From NCBI RefSeq assembly GCF_900167945.1, contig NZ_FUZA01000005.1, positions 1 to 64,000 of the forward strand: a stretch of DNA of 64,000 bases, read 5' to 3'. The notes below the pieces were generated by a model. That model did not search any database, was not told where the DNA came from, and saw only the letters and a program-made list of their open reading frames with translations. The position numbers were made by a program, and so were the translations under genes. This document shows, one piece after another, positions 25,593 through 34,552 of this stretch; positions within the stretch are counted from its first letter, which is position 1; each line of letters opens with the position of its first letter. The stretch is from Dyadobacter psychrophilus (GTDB lineage Bacteria > Bacteroidota > Bacteroidia > Cytophagales > Spirosomataceae).

Positions 25593-26348
25593 TTATTCAA
25601 GCACTCCGTCCATCCATTTCAAGAAGTCGGGAACGCGGACGCGACTGACGAGCACTTCGTGGGGACAAGGCGGTGAAAAAGTGAGTTGCAAACGGGTATT
25701 AAAGTACTTTGCAACATTCTCAATCGCTTTCACATTGCCGATGCAATTGCGCGAAACCCGGAAAAACAAACTGTTATCGAGTTGCTGTTCCAATTGGTCC
25801 AACGTGTAATTGATAATATGCCTTTTATTTTCGAAAGTGTGCAGGAAAACCACGCCGTCTTCGCTGTAAAAGTGGGCGATATCCTGCGTTTCTATATAAT
25901 GGTAATTTTCACCTTTTGATATCAGGAATCGGTTTTTGAGTTTGGTAAAAAGGATTTGCTCAAAATCCTTCGAAACCGGTTTATAGGAATTGCTGTGGAA
26001 GATATTTTCAAATTTAATGAGTGCCGATTCTAATTCTTTCTCGTCAAATGGCTTTAAAAGATAATCTATGCTGTTAAACTTGAAGGCTTTAATCGCGTGT
26101 TCGTCATAAGCGGTGGTAAAAATAACGGGTGTGGTAACTTCGACGTGATTGAATATTTCAAAGCAGTTTCCATCAGCAAGCCGAATGTCCATCAAGATTA
26201 AATCGACCGTATTGGATTTCAGGAATGCAATGGTATCAATGACCGTTTTGGTCCGCTTTTCAAATTGGTAATGAGGGCGCAATTGCGTCATCATGCGTTT
26301 TAATTCTTCATACGCAAACCGCTCATCTTCAACTATCAAATAATTCAT
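25593..26348 (-). CDS. LytTR-family response regulator
   Basis: A 251-residue protein: a receiver domain with phosphoacceptor Asp54 (LILMDIRLADG), then a LytTR DNA-binding domain from about residue 145 (YIETQDIAHFYSEDGVVFLH, LDNSLFFRVSRNCIGNVKAI). It overlaps the histidine kinase gene by 4 bases. It is the output half of a two-component system; its targets are unknown. Confidence 0.93.
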   Translation of the reverse strand: MNYLIVEDERFAYEELKRMMTQLRPHYQFEKRTKTVIDTIAFLKSNTVDLILMDIRLADGNCFEIFNHVEVTTPVIFTTAYDEHAIKAFKFNSIDYLLKPFDEKELESALIKFENIFHSNSYKPVSKDFEQILFTKLKNRFLISKGENYHYIETQDIAHFYSEDGVVFLHTFENKRHIINYTLDQLEQQLDNSLFFRVSRNCIGNVKAIENVAKYFNTRLQLTFSPPCPHEVLVSRVRVPDFLKWMDGVLE

Positions 26349-27370
26349 GGCGCTATGTAAGGGATTTTGACAATAAACAGACTGCCCGTGTGTTGCACAA
26401 CTACTTTTTTGCCATATAATTCATATTGCTTCGAAAGATATTTTAATCCGATCCCACCTTTGTCTGTATCGCTTGTGGGCTGTATGCTATTTTCGAGAGT
26501 AATGTATTCACTGCCAATGGTCAGACGGATATTTAATGGCGATTCTTCGGTTGCAATATTATGTTTGAATGCATTTTCTAAAAGCAGCTGTAAAGTGAGC
26601 GGAATAATTTTACTTTCCTGGCGGGAAGCGGTCTTTTCAATGGTAAAGTAGAAAGAATCCTCAAAACGCATCCTCATCAGAAAGAGGTATGAATCAAGTG
26701 CGTCCAGTTCCTCGGCAACGGTTACCTGAGGTTGGCGGTTGAGTGAAAGCACATACCGGTATGTTTTTGAAAGTGCCTTGGTGAATTTATTCGCGTTTTC
26801 GAGGTTGATATAAATTAAAGACGAAAGGACATTTAACGAATTGAAAAGGAAATGGGGATTGATTTGGGATTTCAATGTTTCATGCTCAAATAGCAGCGCT
26901 TCACGTTGTGCCTTTTCCGAATCCGCAATCGCCTTTTGTTCAGACTGAAAATAATGGATCAGTTCGAAGACAAGCAGAATAGGAGTGTTGGTAAGCATTG
27001 CCAATGCAAATTTCGTCAGCAAAGAAGGCATTCCTTCATGCGGAACCAGCAATACATTGTAGATCAGAAAATTAAATACCAACAGCAGTATAAAGCAAAT
27101 GGCGATCAGTCCTGTAAGCTCGGCAATGATCCGGTAAATGATATTTTTTGAGTAGGGCAGATGTTTATTCAGGAAAAGCAACAACTGGTAGTCGGCCACA
27201 CACATTGCGAAAACCACGATGTAATGGGCTGATAATTGGATATGAAAATTCTTCCATAAATCATCTTCCATCACAATGTTGCTCAAAAGCATTTGGCACA
27301 ATGCATAGAGCAGCGACGAAAAGAAAAAGATCAGCCCGCGTTTTACATGAAGTCTTTCTGCGCGAATCAT
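26345..27370 (-). CDS. LytS-like sensor histidine kinase
   Basis: A 341-residue protein with about four transmembrane helices (residues 10-140), then a His_kinase domain with His173 in SQINPHFLFNSLN and an ATPase region (LLLENAFKHNI, GGIGLKYLSKQYELY). There is no recognisable extracellular sensor domain. It is the first gene of the kinase-regulator pair, and the stimulus is unknown. Confidence 0.93.
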   Translation of the reverse strand: MIRAERLHVKRGLIFFFSSLLYALCQMLLSNIVMEDDLWKNFHIQLSAHYIVVFAMCVADYQLLLFLNKHLPYSKNIIYRIIAELTGLIAICFILLLVFNFLIYNVLLVPHEGMPSLLTKFALAMLTNTPILLVFELIHYFQSEQKAIADSEKAQREALLFEHETLKSQINPHFLFNSLNVLSSLIYINLENANKFTKALSKTYRYVLSLNRQPQVTVAEELDALDSYLFLMRMRFEDSFYFTIEKTASRQESKIIPLTLQLLLENAFKHNIATEESPLNIRLTIGSEYITLENSIQPTSDTDKGGIGLKYLSKQYELYGKKVVVQHTGSLFIVKIPYIAP

Positions 27371-27559
27371 AATAAGGGTTTAAGCGATTCAAGCCCAAAA
27401 AGTAAAGTTTTACCGTGGGATTCTTAGCAAAACAGACCTGATATTCTGATGGAGTTCATTATTGGGGCTATGAATTGAATGTCTGTATCAACAAACCTGC
27501 GGTTCGCCAGGCAGGATAGCAAAGGCAGACAAAAGCTTAAATCTTTGCTGTTTCACCTT

Positions 27560-27901
27560 TCAGTTAAAGGATTGCCTGAATTTCAATGGAGACATGTCGG
27601 TTTTGTTTTTAAACAATTTATTGAATGATTGAGGGCGCTCGAAGCCTAAATTATAGGCGATTTCAGAAACTGATAAATTACTTGCAGTTAAATATTCTTT
27701 CGCTTTTCCAACTAATTTATCCTGAATGTGTTGCTGTGCGCCTTGCCCGGTGAGCGATCGAAGCGCATCACTCAAATAATTGGGTGATAAACTGAGTTGC
27801 CGCGCCAGATATTCAACGGTTAGCACACCATTTTTCAAGCCTGACTCATTATTAAAATACGCATTAATAAGGCTTTCGGTTTTCGCCAGCAAATCACCAT
27901 T
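27560..27901 (-). pseudogene. AraC-family regulator fragment (DNA-binding domain only)
   Basis: The frame encodes only the C-terminal 110 residues of an AraC protein (ARQLSLSPNYLSDALRSLTG, VSEIAYNLGFERPQSFNKLF). It is closely similar to the ends of the proteins at 14724-15638 and 30664-31578. An in-frame stop at 27902-27904 precedes it, and the only start inside is a TTG at 27892. The sensor domain has been lost at about 27902, where a different gene fragment begins. Confidence 0.7.
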
Positions 27902-27923
27902 TTAACAAGTTTAAATATTTACA

Positions 27924-28394
27924 ATGCAAAAGTCAGCAGATATCAAAAGAGGAATGTTTCCAGATTACGGTTCGTTGTGTCCAAATTGGTTTGGTTGTGA
28001 TTTTGAATCTGTATTGCGTGCGTATACAAACCGAATTTTACCTACGGATAGAAAAGAAAATACCCTGCATTCATTTTTAATGATCGGCCAGTCCAATATG
28101 GCGGGCCGTGGTTATGTAAAAGATGTAAAACCTATTTATGAAGAGCATATTAAAATGCTGGTAAACGGGAAATGGCAAACAATGACTGAGCCAATCAATC
28201 ATGACCGGCCCACTTCGGGAATTGGTCTTGCTGTGTCCTTTGCGGGTGCTTGGCGCTTGAAAAATGAAAATTTGCAGATAGGGTTGATTCCCTGTGCAGA
28301 AGGTGGCACCAGTCTGTCAGATATTTCAAGAAAGACTTGTAGGGATTTAGGTAATTTCCTAAATTTGCATCATGATATTATTAGAAGTCATTAA
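27924..28394 (+). pseudogene. Sialate O-acetylesterase-like fragment, truncated at its 3' end
   Basis: The frame contains LHSFLMIGQSNMAGRG, the SGNH block I of the carbohydrate esterase / sialate O-acetylesterase group, and IGLIPCAEGGTSLSD. The homology stops at about 28327, and the frame then runs through unrelated bases to a stop inside the ArsR gene. A full protein would be about 120-150 residues longer. The first 45 residues are not recognised. It is a remnant, perhaps still translated. Confidence 0.55.
28337..28367 (+). promoter_or_regulatory. ArsR promoter with overlapping operator TTTAGG-N6-CCTAAA
   Basis: TTG (28337-28339), 20 bases, then TAAATTTG (28360-28367) match the Bacteroidota -33/-7 promoter. 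The symmetric TTTAGG-N6-CCTAAA (28346-28363) sits between and over them. The expected transcript start is about at the ATG (28372), so the mRNA may be leaderless. A related site precedes the next gene at 28695-28710. Confidence 0.6.
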
Positions 28395-28677
28395 GTCATT
28401 GTCAAATCAGACCCGGTTAAGCATTCTTGAATGGTTAAAAGAGCCTTATGCACACTTTCCTGCCGAGGAGCTAGCTGATTATTCGCCGGACATGGGCGTG
28501 TGCGTTTCTGACATTGCAAAAAAAGCGGGAATGTCTGTTCCAACCGTTTCTGTTTATTTAAAAACAATGTTGGCCGCCAACATTTTAATCGCCACTAGGA
28601 AGGATCAATGGACTTATTATAAAAGAAATGAACAGTCGATCCAGGAATTAGCACAGCATATTAAAGACAATTTATAA
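28372..28677 (+). CDS. ArsR-family transcriptional regulator
   Basis: A 101-residue winged-helix protein (LSNQTRLSILEWLKEPYAHF, SDIAKKAGMSVPTVSVYLKT). The usual metal-binding ELCVCDL motif is reduced to GVCVSDIA with one cysteine, so it may sense something other than arsenite. It is followed by an oxidoreductase gene with the same type of operator and probably controls both. Confidence 0.88.
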   Translation: MILLEVIKSLSNQTRLSILEWLKEPYAHFPAEELADYSPDMGVCVSDIAKKAGMSVPTVSVYLKTMLAANILIATRKDQWTYYKRNEQSIQELAQHIKDNL

Positions 28678-28694
28678 TTTTTTTGATTAATTAC

Positions 28695-28710
28695 TTAGGT
28701 ATTTACCTAA
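28695..28710. promoter_or_regulatory. Operator TTAGGTA-TT-TACCTAA before the oxidoreductase gene
   Basis: Perfect 7-bp arms, 15 bases before the start at 28726. It shares TTAGG-N6-CCTAA with the site in the ArsR promoter, so it is probably bound by that ArsR protein. Confidence 0.6.
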
Positions 28711-28725
28711 TTAGCTAAAAACAAA

Positions 28726-29694
28726 ATGAAAGCAGCGATTTTAAATCAGTTCGGTCCGGTTGATAATTTTGAAATTGTCGATGTGCCTACGCCTACGCCA
28801 GGCTTCGGGGAAGTTTTGGTCAAAGTCTTTGCAACATCTGTGAACCCTTTGGACTACCAGGTCCGTCGCGGCGATTATAAAGATGAGCTGACTTTACCGG
28901 TCATCACAGGTCATGATGTTTCGGGTGAAATTGTGGAAGTAGGTCAGGGTGTGCAAAACTTCAAGGTTGGTGACCAGGTTTATTACACGCCTGAGATATT
29001 CAAGGGGCAGGGGAGTTATGCCCAGTATCACAGCGTTCATGAGTCTATCATTGCTCTAAAACCTAAAAATATCAGCCATCTGGAAGCTGCAACGCTTCCT
29101 TTGGCAGCCGGAACAGCCTGGGAAATGTTGGTTACCCGGGCGCAGTTGAAAGTCAATCAGACTATCCTGATCCATGGTGGTGCCGGTGGCGTGGGAATGC
29201 TGACCATTCAGATCGCCAAAGCAATGGAGGCTGTCGTTTTCACGACAGCCAGAAAAGTCCATCACCAGGTTCTCCTCGAATTAGGGGCCGACCATGTCAT
29301 CGACTACGCAAATGAAAACTACATTGACGTTATCCAGCAACTTACGGCCGGAAAAGGAGTTGATGTTGTGATTGACACCATAGGAGGCAATACACTTTCC
29401 GATAGTGGACAGATCCTCAGCCAACTGGGTCAGGTAGTTACCATTGTCGACATTGAAAAACCGCAAAACCTGATTCACGCTTGGGGGAAAAATGCGACTT
29501 ACCATTTTGTATTTACCCGGCAAAACAGAAATAAACTGGACGAGATAACGAAACTCGTCGAAACTGGCAAGTTAAAACCTGTTCTTAATAAAGTCTTTTC
29601 GTTGTCGGAGATCAGCAAAGCGCATGATCTCCTGGAAAACAAAGTCGGTGATAAGGATTTCTACGGCAAAATCGGAATAGAGGTTGACAAATAA
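28726..29694 (+). CDS. MDR-type NADP-dependent oxidoreductase (quinone oxidoreductase-like)
   Basis: A 322-residue medium-chain reductase. GHDVSGEIVEVGQGVQNFKV and the cofactor motif HGGAGGVGMLTIQIAKA are clear; the zinc-binding cysteines are absent, as in quinone reductases. It reduces small carbonyls or quinones with NADPH. It follows the ArsR gene by 48 bases with a shared operator type. Confidence 0.9.
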   Translation: MKAAILNQFGPVDNFEIVDVPTPTPGFGEVLVKVFATSVNPLDYQVRRGDYKDELTLPVITGHDVSGEIVEVGQGVQNFKVGDQVYYTPEIFKGQGSYAQYHSVHESIIALKPKNISHLEAATLPLAAGTAWEMLVTRAQLKVNQTILIHGGAGGVGMLTIQIAKAMEAVVFTTARKVHHQVLLELGADHVIDYANENYIDVIQQLTAGKGVDVVIDTIGGNTLSDSGQILSQLGQVVTIVDIEKPQNLIHAWGKNATYHFVFTRQNRNKLDEITKLVETGKLKPVLNKVFSLSEISKAHDLLENKVGDKDFYGKIGIEVDK

Positions 29695-29880
29695 AACATG
29701 ATCCTTAACCAAATCAGGTGGCGCAGGCAGATATAGCCTGCCTCTCTATTTCCGGATGCCTTCCGTCCATTGTTATTTGCATTGCATTGACGGTTCCACC
29801 GGCTACACATTCGACAGTTATGGCTACACTTAGGTCTTTTCGTTTCCGGAATTTTGTATCGTAACATTCAACCATACGAT

Positions 29881-30621
29881 ATGATAAATGGAATCGAAAA
29901 TAAAGTGGTCGCCATCACCGGTGCAAGCAGTGGCATAGGTGAATCAACGGCGGAACTGCTGGCAGCGAAGGGAGCGAAAGTCGTTCTTGGTGCCAGAAGG
30001 GCAGATGCATTAGCCAGTCTGACAGAACGCTTTCAGAAAGCAGGCGGCCAGGCGGTTTACCTGCAAATGGATGTAACAAAACGGACTGATGTCGCCTCGC
30101 TGATACAATTGGCATTGAACGAATTTGGCCGTTTAGATGTGATCATTAACAATGCAGGCATCAGTCAGCTGCAATTATTGGAAGATACTGATGTGGAAGG
30201 TTGGGAGCAAATGATAGACGTGAACCTGAAAGGCACGCTTTATGGCATTGCCGCCGCGTTGCCGATTTTCAAAATGCAGGGTTCCGGACATATTATCAAC
30301 ATCATGTCGACAGCTGGTATTAGTATTGTGCCGACGATGGGCGTTTATGCGGCTACCAAAAACGCAGTTCGCACCATCAGCGAAGCTTTGCGACAAGAGT
30401 CAAAAGGCCGCTGGCGTGTGACAGGGATTTCACCCGGGTTTGTGGATACTCCATTTGTGGGCAATATTAAGAATGAATCCATCCGGGATGTTCTGACGCA
30501 GCGGGCAAGCGAAATTGCCATTCCTGCAACGGCCATTGCAGAAGCGGTTGCCTACGCGATCGCTCAGGCAGATCAAGTGGATATTGGCGACATCGTGATC
30601 CGTCCCACTGTTCAGGATTAA
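29881..30621 (+). CDS. SDR family oxidoreductase
   Basis: About 246 residues from the ATG at 29881 (MINGIENKVVAITGASSGIG); an upstream TTG extension to 29854 is unlikely. NNAGISQ and the YAATK catalytic pair are present. It precedes a second close AraC paralogue by 42 bases, repeating the SDR-AraC arrangement at 13952-15638. Confidence 0.88.
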   Translation: MINGIENKVVAITGASSGIGESTAELLAAKGAKVVLGARRADALASLTERFQKAGGQAVYLQMDVTKRTDVASLIQLALNEFGRLDVIINNAGISQLQLLEDTDVEGWEQMIDVNLKGTLYGIAAALPIFKMQGSGHIINIMSTAGISIVPTMGVYAATKNAVRTISEALRQESKGRWRVTGISPGFVDTPFVGNIKNESIRDVLTQRASEIAIPATAIAEAVAYAIAQADQVDIGDIVIRPTVQD

Positions 30622-30663
30622 GGTGTAGTATTAATTTTTATTTGCAAAAAGCGGCAAATAGAC

Positions 30664-31578
30664 ATGCAGGGACAACCAGTAGTTTTCAACAATATTTCGG
30701 CTCTAATGCAGCGGGTTGGTTTGCCGGGCCCTCTGCATCCGCTGATCACATTGGTCAACTATGACGAAAACAAACCCTGTCTGGCTGATGCGGGAAGTCA
30801 GTATCTGCTGCATTTTTATAAAATAGCATTTAAGTTGAATTTTAACGGGAAGGCCAAATATGGGCCTGGTTCTTATGATTTTCGCGATGGCGGGCTTGCT
30901 TTCGTAGGGCCAAATCAGCTCGTTGAGCTGTCCGATGATTTGGAGGAGCACGAAGGCTACGCATTATACTTTCACCCTGATATTTTTTACAAGCATCCCC
31001 TTGCATCCCGCATTCACCGCTACGGATTTTTCGCGTATTCAGTCTCTGAAGCATTGTTTCTTTCCGAAAAAGAGAAGGGTGTAATTAAAGCTGTATTTGA
31101 ATCAATAGCGACGGAGTTGGGAACGCACACGGATCATTTTAGCCTGGATGTGCTGGTTTCGCAGATCGAGCTGCTACTTCATCATTGCAATCGGTTTTAC
31201 AACCGCCAATTCCTGACGCGCAACGTAGTTCATCACGATCTGATCGATCAGATGAATGCCTTTTTGAATGAGCGATTTGAGAAGAAAGAAGCGCTGGTCA
31301 AAGGCTTGCCGACGACCCAGGAAATAGCAGAGCAATTGAAAGTTTCCCAGCGATACTTGTCCGACATGCTGAAATCCCTTACCGGTCAGACTACCCAGCA
31401 GCATATTCATTTGAAGATGGTTGAGAAAGCGAAGGAAATGATGGGCAGCGATTCGCTCACCACAGCAGATGTGGCTTATGCATTAGGCTTTGAGCATCCG
31501 CAATCTTTCAACAAATTATTCAAACAGAAAACAGGCATGTCACCCGCTGCTTTTCGTAAGTCGCTGAATCCGAATTAG
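30664..31578 (+). CDS. AraC-family transcriptional regulator
   Basis: A 304-residue paralogue of the regulator at 14724. Both have the same length, a similar sensor (RVGLPGPLHPLITLVNYDEN here, VFGLPKPLHPMVSFINIKD there) and the same helix-turn-helix ending (VAYALGFEHPQSFNKLFKQK). It follows an SDR gene, its likely target. Confidence 0.88.
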   Translation: MQGQPVVFNNISALMQRVGLPGPLHPLITLVNYDENKPCLADAGSQYLLHFYKIAFKLNFNGKAKYGPGSYDFRDGGLAFVGPNQLVELSDDLEEHEGYALYFHPDIFYKHPLASRIHRYGFFAYSVSEALFLSEKEKGVIKAVFESIATELGTHTDHFSLDVLVSQIELLLHHCNRFYNRQFLTRNVVHHDLIDQMNAFLNERFEKKEALVKGLPTTQEIAEQLKVSQRYLSDMLKSLTGQTTQQHIHLKMVEKAKEMMGSDSLTTADVAYALGFEHPQSFNKLFKQKTGMSPAAFRKSLNPN

Positions 31579-31675
31579 AAACTGAACATTTATTTACTTC
31601 GGTTTCATTTACCATTCAATAAGTAGTAATGAATATATATTAATGGTGCAGGTCTTTGTAGATAAACCGCTCTAT

Positions 31676-32839
31676 ATGACCTCCCTAACTAATTCTCGCA
31701 TAGAATCTATCGACCTTTTGAAAGGATTTGTAATGGTACTGATGGCGCTTGACCATACACGCGACTACTTTTACCATTCGGCCGCGTTTTTTGATATCAG
31801 CAATCCCGCGCATGCAACGTTGCCAGTGTATCTGACGCGCATTATAACGCACGTCTGCGCACCGACTTTCAGCTTTCTGGCCGGGGTTTCGGCCTTCATG
31901 TCGGGCAGGCACCGGACGAAAGCAAATCTGTCTGTCATCTTGATCAAACGTGGTCTGTGGCTGATTTTTATGGAACTGACGATCATTGCCTTCGCCTGGT
32001 ACCTCAATGTGGAATTCACCAACATAGACCTGGCGGTGATCTGGGTTTTGGGCGTGAGTATGATCGCTTTGGCCGGGCTTATTCATTTACCTCTCAATGT
32101 GATTTTCATGATCTCAATTCTGCTGATCGCCGGGCATAATTTGCTGGACAGCGTTCATTTGAACACGATGTGGTGGGGGATATTGCATGAGGTTTATTCA
32201 ACCAAAATCCTGGGCGGCAATGTTACGCTTACAATTGTTTATCCCATCATTCCCTGGATCGCCGTGATGTCTTTGGGCTATTATTTCGGACAGTTTTATC
32301 AGTCTTCTTTTAAAACCGAATATCGGCAGAAGCTCTTTAACCTGATCGGGCTGGGTAGCATTTTCCTTTTCATAGTAATACGATGGGCAAATGTATATGG
32401 CGACCCGGTGCCCTGGATACATTTACGTACGACGGGCAGGACATTCATGTCGTTTTTTAACGTCAACAAATATCCGCCTTCGCTCTGCTATTTATTATTT
32501 ACACTAACATTTACCTTCCTGTTTCTGGCTAATTCTGAAAAGTGGAAGGGCAAACTGGTCGACTTTTTCTGCGTTTTCGGCAGGGTACCTTTTTTCTATT
32601 ATATCCTGCATCTTTACACAATCCGCATCTTGGGCATGGTACTCGCCCAGTTGACAGGTTACGGCTGGAAGTCCGCAATCCAGCACGATTTTGAGATCGA
32701 TTTGAAGGGTTTCGGTTTTAGCCTGCCGGTCGTGTATCTGATCTGGATAGCCGTTATTGTCGCACTTTATCCTGTTTGCAAAAAATTTGACCGCTATAAG
32801 CAAAGCCACCGCCAGCAATGGTGGCTGAGTTATCTGTGA
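31676..32839 (+). CDS. DUF1624/HGSNAT-like membrane acyltransferase
   Basis: About 387 residues from the ATG at 31676; the frame opens at 31643. The N-terminal signature SRIESIDLLKGFVMVLMALDHTRD is that of the heparan-alpha-glucosaminide N-acetyltransferase / DUF1624 family, followed by about ten hydrophobic helices. The family moves acetyl groups across membranes; the acceptor here is unknown. It is monocistronic. Confidence 0.85.
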   Translation: MTSLTNSRIESIDLLKGFVMVLMALDHTRDYFYHSAAFFDISNPAHATLPVYLTRIITHVCAPTFSFLAGVSAFMSGRHRTKANLSVILIKRGLWLIFMELTIIAFAWYLNVEFTNIDLAVIWVLGVSMIALAGLIHLPLNVIFMISILLIAGHNLLDSVHLNTMWWGILHEVYSTKILGGNVTLTIVYPIIPWIAVMSLGYYFGQFYQSSFKTEYRQKLFNLIGLGSIFLFIVIRWANVYGDPVPWIHLRTTGRTFMSFFNVNKYPPSLCYLLFTLTFTFLFLANSEKWKGKLVDFFCVFGRVPFFYYILHLYTIRILGMVLAQLTGYGWKSAIQHDFEIDLKGFGFSLPVVYLIWIAVIVALYPVCKKFDRYKQSHRQQWWLSYL

Positions 32840-33049
32840 CATTACTGGCAGGTTCTCTCATTCCCTTGGTCGATATGCTGATCGTGTGGCGTACTCCCGG
32901 CAGTAATCTGTAGGGGATGCTCATTCATGGCGGCACTGTTATCGCGCTTTGGGTGCTCTGTTATTTTTTGCGGGATTAACAGCCGAAGACAAACAGAAAG
33001 GAATTCTTCAAAAACATAGAATGGTTTCGAAGGTTCCGTTTGTCAGAAC

Positions 33050-33421
33050 TTACGATTTATTGAAGAACTCTCCGAAATGCCATAAGACGCCTGATGGATC
33101 GTGGACGAAGCATTCACGACCCCAATGCTCAACGCGAATGGGCGTAAGGCGCACGCCTTGGTATTTATCGGGAAGATTGAGCGACACTAATTGATCCCAC
33201 GTATTTTGTACATTTTTCACTTCGAGGAAAATCATTGTGTTGTCGATCCAGTCCTGGACAAATGCATCTTGCAAGTAAAAGCCGACATTTTCTGTTTTGA
33301 AAAGCGACATGTCGGATGAGATTACGACTTCCTCGAAGCCCAGATCGCGATAGAAATTCCGGGATAATTCAAAATTCCGGCAGCCTATAAATGGCCGGAT
33401 AGATCGTGATGATTGCTGCAT
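33050..33421 (-). CDS. VOC (glyoxalase/bleomycin resistance) family protein
   Basis: A 123-residue two-module VOC protein: RPFIGCRNFELSRNFYRDLG, then DNTMIFLEVKNVQNTWDQL and WGRECFVHDPSGVLWHFGE. Such proteins bind a metal and handle or sequester small molecules. It lies 58 bases after a Crp/Fnr-type gene on the same strand, with an inverted repeat in between. The 210 bases downstream (32840-33049) hold no gene. Confidence 0.85.
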   Translation of the reverse strand: MQQSSRSIRPFIGCRNFELSRNFYRDLGFEEVVISSDMSLFKTENVGFYLQDAFVQDWIDNTMIFLEVKNVQNTWDQLVSLNLPDKYQGVRLTPIRVEHWGRECFVHDPSGVLWHFGEFFNKS

Positions 33422-33456
33422 ATTAGTGAGTTTTAGATCAAAAGTATGTCTTCCGT

Positions 33457-33483
33457 TTGATTTGACCTATTGATCCAAATCAA
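33457..33483. promoter_or_regulatory. Inverted repeat TTGATTTG-N11-CAAATCAA before the VOC gene
   Basis: Perfect 8-bp arms, 36 bases before the VOC start and overlapping the stop of the Crp/Fnr-type gene. It is a possible operator of that regulator or a transcription-control hairpin. Confidence 0.45.
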
Positions 33484-34064
33484 GAAATGGCTGTCCTGAT
33501 AATTGATTTCCTGACCCTGCTCAGCGTTTCAGGAGTGAGTTTGAGATAAGACGCGATCATCTTTAAAGGAAATGCTTGTATCAGCCTTGGGCGGTTATCA
33601 AGAATAAATGCATATTTTTCACCAGGGGTCATTGCTTGATCGAAGAACCTCAGTCTTTCTGACGCACCTTGCAAAACCTTATTCAGCTGCAAAAATGCAA
33701 TTGACCTTCCCGTTAAGTAATGCACGGTATCCAGTCTGAGTTCGAGCAGGTGGCAGTCGCTGAAAGCTTGAATGTAAGTTTCAGAAGGGCGTTGAGAAAT
33801 CAGGCTTTGATAATCAAAAAACCATTCATTTTGAACGCGCAAGTCGATGATATTTCGATCCATCTGGGACACCTGTTCATATTGGTAAACGGCTCCACTT
33901 AACAAATAATAAATTGATTTCGCTACCTCGCCTTTGTGGAGAATAACTTCGTTTCGGTTAATCTGCAGCGCCATAACGGCTTCTTCAAAAAGCCTTTCCT
34001 CTTCATCTGTATAAGTGCCGGTTGCCCGTAATATTTCTGAATACATTGGCTCTGAATCTATCAT
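33480..34064 (-). CDS. Crp/Fnr-family transcriptional regulator
   Basis: About 195 residues from the ATG at 34064 (MIDSEPMYSEILRATG). The frame opens to 34265, but the first 67 residues are unlike the family and overlap the antitoxin/XRE remnants. It has a cNMP-binding-like roll (INRNEVILHKGEVAKSIYYL) and a winged helix (MIASYLKLTPETLSRVRKS). The likely target is the downstream VOC gene. Confidence 0.83.
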   Translation of the reverse strand: MIDSEPMYSEILRATGTYTDEEERLFEEAVMALQINRNEVILHKGEVAKSIYYLLSGAVYQYEQVSQMDRNIIDLRVQNEWFFDYQSLISQRPSETYIQAFSDCHLLELRLDTVHYLTGRSIAFLQLNKVLQGASERLRFFDQAMTPGEKYAFILDNRPRLIQAFPLKMIASYLKLTPETLSRVRKSIIRTAIS

Positions 34065-34259
34065 GTGAAAGTACGACAATTGTAACATTTCGTTTCTGTG
34101 GGCACCGCAACTACCAACGAATCGAAGTAAATGACCTAATCGTTTCCAGATTTGCCCCATTTTTTTGATGTTCGCTGCTAGGTTGTCGCCGACAGCGGAT
34201 GTTGCTGAATTAAATGGTGCTCTGGCCTTAGATTGGGGATACATTGATTTTGAATGACT

Positions 34260-34398
34260 ATGCAAACGAGAAAAGATATTTTAGAAAAATTAGAATCGGT
34301 CACAGCTGCAGAATCGAGCCAGTGGAAGGAACGTGCAGCCCGTAAAGCCGAAAATCCAAAAGCCCTTGAAAAGTCAAGAATTATAGCCATTGGGTTGG
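34260..34398 (+). pseudogene. XRE-family regulator N-terminal fragment
   Basis: From the ATG at 34260 the frame reads MQTRKDILEKLESVTAAESS then QWKERAARKAENPKALEKSR, the typical N-terminus of antitoxin-like XRE proteins of Bacteroidota that precedes the helix-turn-helix. After about 34398 the frame runs into antisense of the antitoxin fragment. The DNA-binding part is missing. Confidence 0.5.
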
Positions 34399-34552
34399 AA
34401 AAAAAGACATCAGTTTCAGTACTTTCATCAATAGGCGTGAGTAAAACTGACTTCTTGTTCTTTCCCCGGTGAATGATCACACGTTCCTTTTCGGCCAGAT
34501 CCAAATAATCCTTCTGCTTCGCCCGAAATTCCCTAGCTGATATGATTCTCAT
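34398..34552 (-). pseudogene. Phd/YefM-type antitoxin fragment
   Basis: From the ATG at 34552 the frame reads MRIISAREFRAKQKDYLDLA then EKERVIIHRGKNKKSVLLTP, a Phd/YefM antitoxin N-terminus, and SNPM near 34398. Beyond this the frame (to 34178) is unrelated antisense of the XRE remnant. Neither the toxin-binding tail nor a toxin gene is present. Confidence 0.6.
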
